Shown here: piece by piece, positions 11,147 to 21,675 of the stretch
How the letters are laid out: every line of letters begins with the position of its first letter
Numbering within the stretch: position 1 is the stretch's first letter
Assembly (NCBI GenBank): GCA_000708835.1
Contig: DF237100.1
Location: forward strand, 80,078-144,077
DNA length: 64,000 bases
Direction of reading: 5' to 3'
Source of the DNA: Klebsormidium nitens
Taxonomy: Eukaryota; Streptophyta; Klebsormidiophyceae; Klebsormidiales; Klebsormidiaceae
Position numbers and translations under genes: made by a program
Notes under the pieces: model-generated
The model's input: only the letters and a program-made list of their open reading frames with translations
Told to the model about the DNA's origin: nothing
Databases searched by the model: none

Positions 11147-14100
11147 TCACCTAGACGCAGGGCTGCTAATCTGATCCAGTGCTTGCTTCTTCTTTTCGAG
11201 AGCTCTGGCAGTGAGTTGTTCTATCCAGGTTTGCGCACGCTTTGGCCGGTTGACCCAACGCAGCTCAGCCGGGTGGAACTTCATGGCTTCAACCTGCGGA
11301 TAAAAGAGGTCGCAGCACTGAAGAAAAGCCTTCCAAAAAGAAAGGAGAGGGTCGAAAGTAACACAGCACCTCAACGTATACGAAGGAGCTTCAGGGTTGG
11401 ACACGCTGGCACTGAAACCTGGGTAGAACTTCATAATAAGACCTCTTTGGTCAGAAAAAGCAAGATTGGTCTTCAAACTCACAAATGCCAAGCTTCAACA
11501 TCCTGAAACATGAAGACAGCCAAACTGCAACGTATTCGATCAACACTCCGAGCCACTCAGACGAGCGTCATGAGGATCTTGAAGGCCCTCGCTTCTTTGT
11601 CAGAGTTAGAAACGATGAAAACGTGCACATCTGTCGCTCCAAGAAGGGCGGTGCAGTCATGCGACGGAAGGTTCAGCAACAACAAGCGCGGTTCGCTGGG
11701 AGTCGATATAGCTCCCTAAAACAAGCAGCCTGGGCGACATTGATCGAAGCTCACTCCTTCGAACCGGGCGCTTCAGGATATAAAATGCGTCTGCACGAAG
11801 CTTGGAGGGCTCAGGTCCATCGTCAGTGCAAGGCTCTGCGGCAACTCACCTTTCTCAGCTTCTCTGCCTTTGGAGCTTCGAGCTCTTTGAGAATGACGGT
11901 GAGGTGCGCCCGCCGCCGTTTCCGGACCCCGCTGCGCCCTTTGGCGTGGTACGACAGCCGCTTCAGGTGCTGCCCGTGGCCGACAAAGCATTTCTCTACA
12001 GAGGAATCACGAAAAGGTTTGCTCATTTGACAAGCCGCCAGTTGTGCAATACATACCGTAGTTCGGATCCCCTCAGAGCCAATGCGTTAATGAGAAGATC
12101 TACAGTGGCAGCTGATTGGGCAGCTTTGCTACACAAAGCGCTCCTCCAAGTTGCACCCGAGCTTTCTTATGCTGACGTAGACTGGACGAATCTTTCAGAG
12201 ATATGAGCGATGACAAAGCAACTTGCTGCAATGAAACAGCTCAAGCCGAAAAGCAACCCACTCGTACAGAGGCAGCAAGGCACCATGACAGCCCCATCCT
12301 TCTAATACGACGCAAGTCCGCAGGTAAAGAAGGAAAGCCCACCTATAACAAGTCGCTCCGTATCCATGTTGTGCGAGTGGCCGGCGTTTGCCCGAGCAGA
12401 ATGGATGGCCTGGGGGAATGAGCGAATTCTTGATAAGCAACGCGGCAAAAAATTATCTGACTGAGAGCGAAAGAAGGGCAATGCAGCAATTCGTGAGCCA
12501 AACCTTCCTAGAGCAAGGTGTGGCAAGGCCAAGCGAGCCAGAATCTGGAACCCGCCTGCTGGAGTGAATCGTAAATTTCTCGAAGCTGAATCGTACGGAG
12601 TCTCTTTGGAGCATCTGAACATTGTGCCATGTTTCAGAGTTTTGACCGCTCTTTACAGCAGGCGGGCACTGGCAGTCACACCTGTAAGCAATAGATAACC
12701 GCACACCAGGTCCATGTATATGCGCTTCCAGAAGCTGGCTTTTGGTTGCTCATGTGGGCTCCGGGACTGCCGTGTCTAATATGGTGGTAGTACGAAGCCT
12801 GCAGCAACGGCAATTCCCCGCCTACTCCGATACATTTCAGTGCTACTACTCCTCACCTTGTAGACTGGAATAGCCGCCCTCTTCGGAGACGCCTCCAGCT
12901 GGTCCAGCGCCTCTTGCACACTCATCCCCCTCACCACTTTTGCCACCAGGTTCAGCTTGTAGGGGCTCATGGGTAGGCCTTTGGCAACGCACTGGGCCCT
13001 CTTGGCTTCTTGCTCTGGGTCGAGGGCGTCATCTAAGGTCTTGACAGGGCTTGGGAGCATTTGGAGGGGGGAGGGGACAGGCCGGGGGGCTTCGGTGGCG
13101 AACCCAACCTGTTGAAAAGAAGGGGCATATTACTGTGAAGGGTGGGTTAATCATTTCACAGGATCCCTAGGCTCTCAATCTGCCTTGTAGCAAAGAGGGA
13201 ATCGAGCTCTTGCCCAGTCCAGTGGTGGTGGAGCGGGCTTGGTCGAGAACAGGACTTCTGCTCATTTCCAAGGCCGCTTACCTCAAGATAGGATTCGGAG
13301 TTCATTCGAAAGGACGCTGAACCCCACTCGTTGCTCCGAGGTGAGCCAGATTGGGACTGATAAAAGGCCACAGCGGACACCTCAATCTGATTACATTCGG
13401 TTTGTCAAAAGTGGAGACTGACACTTTCTGAGTTGATTCACTGAGCAACCAGTGTGAGGATCACCTGTACCAGAACAGGACCATCGGATACGGTGTGGCA
13501 TCACATGTCTACAATGACAGGGTCCGCTCATTACAAGAAATGACTGCTGCATCGTAGTTCAGGAGAAAAAGGGGCGCTGAGCAGCCCATTTTTCGGTTGA
13601 AAAGGAAACAGCATAACTTGTTTGTGTACACAGCCGGAAAACCAGAGCGCAAGGCCTTCTGTCTCAGAGTCTGGTGGCCGCGGTGTCCAATAACTTTGCC
13701 ATCCGCTCATCAGCTAGCACCTTGTTGTCTGCCCACAAGTGCTCTAAGAACAGCTTCGGAATCAGACGAACCTGCTCAGAAGCGACAACCCACCTTCTGT
13801 AGGAGTGTGACCGGAGATCGAAAAGCTGTTCCATATCCCAAGTTTGCTTGGCACAATCCGAGCGCTGTCCTCCTCAGCATCCCATCTGCGTTTGCAACAT
13901 TGCCCCCATGCATTGAAAACAGCAAGTCTGACCACAGCAGTCTCTTATCTCGGGAGTGCATTGATCTGCCGGATGCGGCATTCTCCGCCGACCCATTCAC
14001 AAATTGGACGTCCGTCCCTTGTGATCTGTCCTCAACTACAAATGTAGCCGAATTATTTGCTGATCGGTCCGTGCTCCCCCCACTGCAAGTCGCTTGACCA

Positions 14101-14288
14101 CCACTCCATCGCCTCTCCCAATCATCAGACTCCGCTTTTTCACTACTTCTGTGCAACTTGGAGATTTCAAAAGTCTCCGCAACAGTGATAATGGTCTTGT
14201 TCCGCCACAATGCGCTGCCCTGCAGAAGCGTAAGAAGATTCTCCTTGGTTGGCTGGAAGGACAAACGAAGCGAACGAATGCCCATCAT
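11147..14288 (-). CDS. Large-subunit ribosomal protein uL22, mitochondrial type (nuclear-encoded)
   Basis: Five exons: complement(11147..11293, 11850..11995, 12343..12409, 12857..13108, 13794..14288), 368 residues with all phases closing. The uL22 fold is read across three exons: GLPMSPYKLNLVAKVVRGMS, then AIHSARANAGHSHNMD, then LKRLSYHAKGRSGVRKRRRAH, which is the conserved hook/loop region. These motifs match the plant nuclear-encoded mitochondrial L22 group (the YHAKGRSG box) better than plastid L22. uL22 lines the peptide exit tunnel of the large subunit. Exon 1 adds a 165-residue N-terminal region starting MMGIRSLRLSF, Arg/Ser/Leu-rich at first and plausible as a mitochondrial presequence, but longer than usual. 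It is the least certain part, because only its donor and phase tie it to the rest. The C-terminal exon is a basic tail rich in Lys and Arg. The gene is divergent from MED11. Confidence 0.85.
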
Positions 14289-14973
14289 TGTGTGCCGCTG
14301 CCTGTAACTCTCAAGCCCGCAATCAGCTGAGCACTGGCGTCCAGGGTTGCAGTGACAGCATGTGATGCGACTTTGCTCGCCCCTCTTGTAATAAGCGCCC
14401 GCCGCAGCTCACACTTTTGTCCCCTCGCTTTGAGGCACACCTAGACTCCTAAGAAACTTGCCCCATGCTAGATTCTCGCCTTGTACCACCTTGGAATCAA
14501 GAGGAAGCTCAAGAAGTTGCGAGCTGCGAATCAGCCTGCGATCTCATGTTCAAAAGTTCCACAGTCCGGCTCTGACCGGCAAAGGCTGGGAGAGTTGCCC
14601 TGAAGGTTGACACAGCTCAACAGTAAAGCCCGGATGGTGCGAACGATCCGTAGATGGTGTCAAGATTGTGCTGAGAATGCTTGCAGAGGCCTGCTCTGTA
14701 GAGTAGCTCATCCTTCCAAGTTTCAATGCAGCCTTCTGACATTTCCACAGGGTTGGAAAGCGACTGCCCCATGGTCCGCCCCTTTGCACGGGTCGATCAA
14801 TGACAGTTGGTCTTCTGGGCACCTAGTGCACTTCCCCCTGCCAGCTCTCCAGCAGCAATGAGAAAACTGGGAACATGCCGGGCAGCTGAAAAACCAGGTG
14901 ACGCGCAGCTGACAACACGCAATCGCTGACTTCACAGAAGCCGAAGACAGCGTCACCAAGAAGGGGTTTGCCA
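14289..14973. promoter_or_regulatory. Divergent promoter region, uL22m / MED11
   Basis: 685 bp separate the predicted start codons of uL22m and MED11. The region must contain both promoters and 5' UTRs. No recognisable coding potential or strong repeat was seen, and no convincing TATA element. Confidence 0.45.
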
Positions 14974-16207
14974 ATGAGCTCTTTCGATTCCTTGCAGAGT
15001 GTGGAACAGGTGCGCCCAACCCATCCTGTTGTCAAAAGCTCACAACCATGGGTTCACTTGACACTCAATGCTGGATGTTTGATGAGCCCCGTTTGAGCTC
15101 CGTCAATCTCTCTCTGATTTGCTGAAGTAGCTCTCCAGTTCGGTATAAGGAGTGTCGTTTTGCCTGCACTTTAATCAGGACATACTGCTGGCTTCCTGAA
15201 AGGTTCTGCTTGGGGCATATCGATGCAGTGAACCGGTATCTAATGACTTAGAGCCTTTTGGATGAATCAAGTTGTGTCTCCAACAGTGTGACTAAGCTGT
15301 CTCCTGAGCATTCTGCAGCGAGTCATCCGTGTGGTCAACATTGCCGCCACTGTCATGGAGGAGATGAGCAGCACCAGCGGGCCTCGGCAGGATAGAGTGA
15401 CATCGTTGTGCTCAGAGTTCATGTCAGAGATCAAGGTGAGATTGGCCAAATCCACTTTGATCGAAGGCTCGATTGCTCTGAAGAACTCCACCACACAACA
15501 AATTTAGAAGGATGGTCATCGGGATGCTGGACCCTTTCACCACAAAGACAAGCACGATTATCCTCCCTCAATTCTTGAATACGTTAACACATGTCAACAA
15601 GTCTCTGTGACTCCAGTCAGTCTGTGGAATGAAAAGGCTTTGAGAACTACTCATGGTACAGATGACAGAGCAACTCTCTGGAGAGGTTTGTAAGGGAGTG
15701 GATGTTATAGAAGCGAAAGCTTCCAACCTGGCCCACCAGCTGTTGCAAAGTCTTGTGGAAGGAACATTGAGATTGATAGTTTACAACACTGTCATCGACT
15801 TTGACTAACATTTTTGAGGGCTAAGCAAAGGCATCAAGTTCAACAATCCTGATGTCGGACCTGTTGCTGGACCAACGATCACTGTCCAAGATCGTTGAGC
15901 CTGCATGTTGTTCTCGAACTCAGTACGGCATTGCCTGCAGGAGATACAATCTCGATTGAGGGAGGAGATCAAGAACATGACGGAGTATAAGCCCTTTGAA
16001 AACTGTGACTATGTAAGTCAAGCAAAGTCGACAATAAGTGCAGAAAAAGTTTCGAACTTGCAAAGGCAACTCGAAGAGCTACAAAAAGATGTGGGAAGGC
16101 GAGAACCTGATGCAAATCTACCGTTAGAGGTGGTGCCATTAAGAACCGAGATATCCAATGGTAACCACAGCCTTCCAATGGAGCCTGGGGGACGCGAAAG
16201 CAGATAG
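14974..16207 (+). CDS. MED11: Mediator of RNA polymerase II transcription subunit 11
   Basis: Three exons: 14974..15009, 15319..15435, 15941..16207, 139 residues, phase 0 at both junctions. The first exon has only 12 codons (MSSFDSLQSVEQ) and was found by similarity to the plant MED11 start, a short helix containing LQ.LE. Exon 2 carries RVIRVVNIAATVMEEMSS and exon 3 REEIKNMTEYKPFENCDY. These match the conserved helical core of plant MED11 and its EY+PFE+CDY signature. A predicted coiled helix follows (VSNLQRQLEELQKDVG). MED11 pairs with MED22 at the base of the Mediator head module and contacts general transcription factors. Slightly longer than the roughly 115-residue Arabidopsis protein because of a polar tail. 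It lies tail to tail with MED31. Confidence 0.9.
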
Positions 16208-16688
16208 TTCTGGAGCTATGTACCGGTGCGCTGCACCTGAATTTGAATGCACCCTGGTTGGTTGACAATGTCTTGCATCAACACAGCTAGACATGAACAT
16301 AGGAGGGAGTCGGCAACAAGCATGGAAAAGTCCGGCATGTTGAACTAAAGCAGACCACGTATTGCGGTGTACCGTCCCATGCCACATGATCATCGCTGTA
16401 CCGGGCTACATGTCGGATCAGGAAATATCATGATTGCATATATAGGGGTCAGATGTATCGAACAATTCGCTGGCCATGGCTGGGCAATGTTACGGTACTT
16501 AAGGCTTTGGTTGTAAAGCCTATGCACTGGCGAATAGCCGCTGAAGTGTGAGTAACACCGTTAATCCGGAACATGCGAGCCTCGATCAATCTTTTCATGA
16601 AGGAACTTGCGGTCACGCGCTGTCAACGTCACAAGCCCTCGAGCAAAGTAAGGATGTGTTGACGGTTGACAAATCTTCTTTATATACA
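16208..16688. other. Tail-to-tail spacer, MED11 / MED31
   Basis: 481 bp between the two Mediator stop codons, which must hold both 3' UTRs. No open frame of interest and no RNA gene was seen. Confidence 0.5.
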
Positions 16689-18143
16689 TCAGCCTGGCTC
16701 CTTCCGTTTCCTGTCCATAGCGAATGCATCTTTGACCTCTATCTCTGGCCCTACACTAACAGCTGCTGCTTGTCCACCTTCTAGGGTCGATCGCGACCCA
16801 TCTAGAGGATCTACACTTTTCTCATCGGGTGGCTCATCTTGTCTGCTTTCACGATGCTTTCGCAGTCGGTTCGTACGGTAGTACTTCCAGAAATAAAACT
16901 GCTGGGTGTGCAGAAGCTCCTGTACAGATGCATCAAACAAAGTCATGAAACCGCCACACAAGAAGAGAGCAAATTTGCAAGGGGATTCATCACACGATGT
17001 CTTGCTGCAGTAAAATCACCAGATTCCATTATACTGAGAAATGCAGGGCACTCCTGCATTCGTAAGTGTTCAACACCTTCACGCGCAGGTTGAGGAAGCA
17101 ATTCTAACGGAAGAGGTTTTGGTGGCTGGCGAGACCTCACCTTGTTTTGTGTGGACGCCACTACCTTTCTGAACTGCTCATCTTGAAGCAGGTCGAGAAA
17201 GTGGAGACAGTGGGGATATACAATGAACTTTGCATACTCCGGACGTTTCCAGTACTGGAGATACTGTAGATACTTTACAAAAGCAGGGTCCTCAAAGAAC
17301 CGGTTTTGTGCGAGGTCTGCAAGCCAACAAAGAGACGTTAGAGTAGTAATGAGACCATTGACTTGTCTGCAAGGCAAGAAAGCCCGTTCAAGGCAGCAGA
17401 GAGCCTAATGATGTATCCAAAGCTCCTGCAGACCTAGTTTGCGGCAAAGACTCTGTGATGCAGCTCAACATCGACCCTCCAAGGGGACCTTTTTCCTTCA
17501 ACTTGCACCACTTGTTAGTGGATTAGACCGGCCAAGAGCCAAGCAAACATCACAAAGGTGTATTCATATGGTTCATTGAATCTCACCGAATAGCAAGTGT
17601 AAAAGCTTCATCTCCAAGTAAATTCAAAAACTCACGATTGATATATGCCGGATTGGCCAACAGCTGTACAAACTCCAGCTCAAGCAAGAAGCGCTGCCGT
17701 CCATGGTCAGTCTCTTGAAAGTCAAACTGCCTGCAAACAACAGTACTTTAAAAGATTCATGCTTAAGCCACCTCAAAGATCTAAAACCAAGAGACTCCTG
17801 TCCTGTCCGAAATCTGCATATTTGACCTTTGACGTGCTTGCGAAGAGCATGCAGCGTTTCCTGCTTGAGCAGGCAGATGCACATTGCTGGCAACAGAACA
17901 AATTCTCATCAAATATTCTGAGATTCTGCCCACAGACAAAATTTCCTTGTGCTTTTCTTCCACTATGATGTAGGTAGCAAAGATTGGTGTACTTGAAGTG
18001 ATCAGCATTCCCCTTGCCTCACTCTCTCCAACAGGGTGCTTCCAAGAAACAAGCGAAAGGTTCCAGCACCCTTTCAACACTATCATAACAAAGTTTTGAG
18101 TGGAGGCTTACTCAGCAGCTGCTTTGCCGTTCATCGCTTCCAT
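16689..18143 (-). CDS. MED31: Mediator of RNA polymerase II transcription subunit 31
   Basis: Four exons: complement(16689..16919, 17141..17316, 17636..17730, 18112..18143), 177 residues, all phases closing. Exon 1 has ten codons plus two bases (MEAMNGKAAA). The MED31/Soh1 core is unmistakable across the splice junctions: HGRQRFLLELEFVQLLANPA, LAQNRFFEDPAFVKYLQYLQ, YWKRPEYAKFIVYPHCLHFL and HTQQFYFWKYYRTNRL. This four-helix protein sits in the Mediator middle module, bound to the MED7 N terminus, and is the most conserved Mediator subunit. The C-terminal 50 or so residues are a charged variable tail ending in a basic cluster (MDRKRKEPG), as in plant MED31. It is divergent from USB1 and convergent with MED11. 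Confidence 0.95.
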
Positions 18144-18536
18144 TGCAGCGATCTGATTGCACCCCAGCATACAAAAGACGCTGAGCTGGGCCCAATTGCT
18201 TTCCCAGTTGTACGTCCTGCTTGATGTAGAGCCCCGCTTTTGTGGAACTGAAGCGCCGCAATTGCTCGAATGTTGGATCGCAACAAAATGTGATCACGAA
18301 GTTTCCTGACCTGCTCGAACAGCTAATGTTGAAGGGCGCCCAAAATTGCTCCCATCAAAGAGTTCCGAAGCTGAGAAAACAAAAGGCGACCTTCAGGACC
18401 TCGAAAAGAGGTATCAGGTGGGCACATGGGGGGGCGCCATGGCTGAGAAAGCTGTGAAAGCCATGCAGATTGTCTTCCTGGGTTGGCAAGGTACCTTGCC
18501 ATTGGTACTGCCAGGTATGTATTTCCCTTTGGTTTT

Positions 18537-19110
18537 CATCAAATCAACAATTAAACCACCACCCAACCTATAAAACCGGGCAAATTCGATGCTGACGTGG
18601 CATAAATTGCCAACGGTCGTCGAGATCGGGCGATTCAAACGGTGACTCATGGGGCGCATGTTTTTGAACACTCAAAATGGCGTCTACCCAGCACGATAGC
18701 AGCATCAAACCTTCACCAGATTTGACGGTGTCAGGCTTGCTCGCCTGGAACAGGCCCCGTTGAGATGCGCTCCTTTTCCCGGCTCTTCAAACGGCCAAAA
18801 ACAAGGCCTGTATCGTAAGCCCAAAAAAGCCACACTCAGCTTATTTGAGCTATTCTTGGTGGTTTGAAGAGCTGAAAAGCTTGGCGCCTTCTTGCAAGGC
18901 CTCTCTGTGGCGACTGAGCTTGACACCGCCACTGAAAAGCATGATTTGGGCATTCTATGAGCTGGGCAAATGCTACATTTCAGTGCCAAATGCGTGCGCC
19001 CCATGAGCGCAACTTGAACTTCACACGTGAAGTTCAAGTTATGAAATTGGCCAGCATTGCTGGCCCATATGTACCGGTTGGGTGGTGGTTTAACGAGGAA
19101 CTCGTCCAAA
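18537..19110. mobile_element. Foldback / MITE-like element with long imperfect inverted repeats
   Basis: The string TTAAACCACCACCCAACC at 18551-18568 recurs as an exact reverse complement at 19076-19093. Similarity continues inward: CTCATGGGGCGCA near 18646 is mirrored near 18993, and further diverged stretches pair toward the centre. There is also weaker pairing just outside the 18-bp core. Exact ends are uncertain. TTAA at both core ends is palindromic, so it proves no target duplication. There is no coding potential. The best reading is a non-autonomous foldback transposon copy between two divergent promoters. The repeat is direct observation; its class is not resolved. Confidence 0.65.
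19011..19040. repeat. Perfect 14-bp-arm palindrome
   Basis: The arm AACTTGAACTTCAC (19011-19024) and its exact reverse complement (19027-19040) are separated by two bases, AC. The centre contains CACGTG-like sequence. It could extrude as a hairpin or be a dimeric protein site. It lies in the right arm of the foldback element, so it may simply be a nested part of that structure. Confidence 0.8.
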
Positions 19111-19483
19111 CCAGTTGGAAAGACGGCACAAGCTTTATAAATGTCTCATAAGACGGCGCAATCTTTGCGGGCACCGTTGCCGGAGGGGTCTGCCGTGTCT
19201 TGGTAACCGCTACTTTCCACGTCACGAGCTTCCCTGAAACTCTATGTTTTAAACGTAAAACACAATTCTATTTCCAGATTTTATTGATTTTCAAAAACAG
19301 CAAAGCGCAGCCTCCTGCCTCCGTCAGGCAGGAAGAATGCTGTTGCAGTAGTCTCCTCTCTGGAATAAACGTCTTGCATCAACCCAGAGTGCCTGTATCG
19401 AAGCTCCATTGTTGTCAGCAGCGTGGCAGCTGTTGCAGAGCTGGTCTCCTGTTTCTTGATCTTGAGGTGTTCTGAGAGAAAAC

Positions 19484-19513
19484 ATGGGTTATGGAGGCCC
19501 TTCTTCTTTATAA
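19484..19513 (+). promoter_or_regulatory. Possible upstream ORF overlapping the USB1 start
   Basis: An ATG at 19484 opens a nine-codon frame (MGYGGPSSL, stop TAA at 19511-19513) that overlaps the predicted USB1 ATG at 19491 in another frame. If transcription starts upstream of it, ribosomes would meet it first. Whether it is in the mRNA is not visible from sequence. Confidence 0.35.
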
Positions 19514-21675
19514 CAGCGAGTCTGAAAGTGATGAGGAGTTGGAGCCCTCTGAATCCCCTCCACGCAAGCGTTCTTGCAAGGGCCTTGACAATTCTGGGAA
19601 AAATGGAAGACCCGTCATCTTGGAAGGAGGGGCAGTTGGCCTTATTTCAAACAGCGCAAGTAGGGAGGGCACCGTGCAGATTGGGAGTGGGATAAGTCTT
19701 CTTCAGTCTACTCCAAAGCATGAACCTTTTACAGAGCGAAGCGGCTCTAAGCCTTCAGCGATTGCTGGCAGCTCAAAGGCCAGCTTGCCAGGTCTTCCTT
19801 TTTCCAATCATAGTGCGCCAACAGCCTTGTTGTCGCCACTCCCAGGCTCACTCCAAGGTACGCCTTCATCTTTGTCTCTGTAGCTGCTGGAACTTCTTTT
19901 GATGCCTACGACTGTTGTTGCGTATCGCAAGGATGTCGTTGACGAGGGGAGCTGATAGACACGTCCTTGACTTTCTCGTGCTTTGAGAGTTGCTTGCAGT
20001 GGCAGGCTTAGATGCATGCTTCTCGCATACAGGCAGCGAGAGTCAAAGAAACACAGGACATCAAGGACGAGTGCGCAAGTTCCCGCACGTCGAGGGCAAC
20101 TATGCCACACACGTCTACATTCCAGGTGGGTTGTGCTAGACCAGAAGGAATTCATTCTGGTGTACATGATGAGAACCATTGGCCCATGAAAGTGACATCA
20201 TCAACATGGCTTTGCGTTGCACTGAGAATGCTGCCTTGAACAAGCTCCTTTTATCATATATAATGTTGGGTAGTTTCCTTTGTTTGAAAGTTGGAAAACC
20301 GGATACGAAAAAAAAAATGGTGTCACCGTGTGGTTCATTTCCAGCCTGCATATCCTATGAACAAGCTTTTCTTTTTGTCTGGCAGTCAAGGTGCCCAGGA
20401 ACTTCAAGACCACTTTGACCCGCTCCCTCCAACGAGCAAAGATGCTTTTTCCAGCTCTGCAACCAATGGAGGGGCTCTCTGGGAACCAAGACTGCAACGC
20501 AGGACTATCAAGAGTCTTGGAACCAGCTGATAGCTACCACATCAGCCTTTCTCGAACGGTCCCAATCAAGCATTATCAAATCGAGTCTCTCGTTGAGATG
20601 CTGAAGGAGAACTTCATGAGCCAGAAAAGGTGACTAGACGAATCTTTGAAAGAGACTGGCACACGAGTGGATCGAACTTTAGATGCGACTGATTATGGCA
20701 TGACTAATTGCGGAGCAATTTGAAGGAATCTTCTGGTGTGTGTTATTGTAGGCTGCTGTCGATTCTTTCTCAAACCATTCCCCCTTGTTTCAGGTTTGCT
20801 TTGAAGCTCGCAGAGTGGCAAGCATTCGTGAACGATGATTCAACGCGATCCTTTCTTGCTCTTGGGACTACACACGGGACAGAACAGGTGGGTCGCTTAT
20901 GACTTGGCATGGCTCTACGAGCTGCCCAGGGCATTGAGAAACGAAGATAAATATGTTTGAGCTTTAAAACCACCCGTGTAGTGAGTCAACTAACCTATCT
21001 GCATGCTGAAGTGGTTTTCGTCGGCAGCTTGTAACGGTTGTACGCAATCGTGGCAAGAACGTATGTGCGTCCTGGTATGAGTCTTATTGTATGTCGAGGC
21101 CTTCTTTTCAAAAGCCCGTCTTTGCACCTGTGCAGATATGCGAGCAAGTCCGTCTCGTCAATGAAGCGTTTGCTGTGCACGAGCTACCTGTCTTCTACAA
21201 GGTACGTCTGACACCCCAATTGGGTACAATTATTCTTGTCCGGAAGGTAGCATTGGAAATTGCAGAGAGGCCCGCGTCTGTCCATTTTGGGTTTCAGCTG
21301 GTTTAATCGCAAACAGTCCGTAATTCGAAATCGGCAGTCTACTGGAGGACTTACCTTTCGGTACCACCAAAGAGAGAGGACAACCTGACCTTGCAGAGGC
21401 ACAACACTGACCAATTTAATCTGGATTTTTTGTGGGTCTTCATGGCTGCAATTTAATATTCCGTGCAGGAACCTCGTCCACATGTCTCTGTCGCCTGGTG
21501 CCTTGAAGAGAGGCTGGCCGATCTGAAGCAGATTTGTGGAACCCTTGACGTGCCCTGCAATCCCAGCGAGACAGACCCTTCCAACTGGGAGAATGGTTCT
21601 GAAAGATGGGGCTCTGAAGTAAGACGAGTTGAGTGTAAGATAGGAAAGAAGATATATGTCATCTGGTCAGGCTAG
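19491..21675 (+). CDS. USB1: U6 snRNA phosphodiesterase USB1 (2H family)
   Basis: Six exons: 19491..19857, 20033..20125, 20386..20629, 20794..20887, 21136..21201, 21469..21675, 356 residues with every phase closing. USB1 trims the 3' end of U6 snRNA and leaves a terminal phosphate that stabilises U6. Both catalytic HxS motifs of the 2H phosphoesterase fold are present: SYHISLSRT (His205, Ser207) and RPHVSVAWCLEE (His293, Ser295). Other family landmarks are RVRKFPHVEGNYATHVYIP in exon 2, FLALGTTHG in exon 4 and VNEAFAVHELPVFYK in exon 5. The first 130 residues are acidic/Ser-rich and low complexity with basic RKRS, like the variable N terminus in other eukaryotes and plausibly nuclear-targeting. 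A loop of about 20 residues in the last exon (around SETDPSNWENGSERW) is extra relative to the human protein. The gene is divergent from MED31. Confidence 0.92.

Larger units (their letters stand above)
18144..19490. promoter_or_regulatory. Divergent upstream region, MED31 / USB1, with foldback element
   Basis: 1.35 kb between the MED31 and USB1 start codons. The middle third is occupied by an inverted-repeat element (about 18537-19110, listed separately). A TATAAA-like string at about 19135 lies some 350 bp before the USB1 start, too far to call its TATA box. Both promoters must lie here, and the element separates them. Confidence 0.5.
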
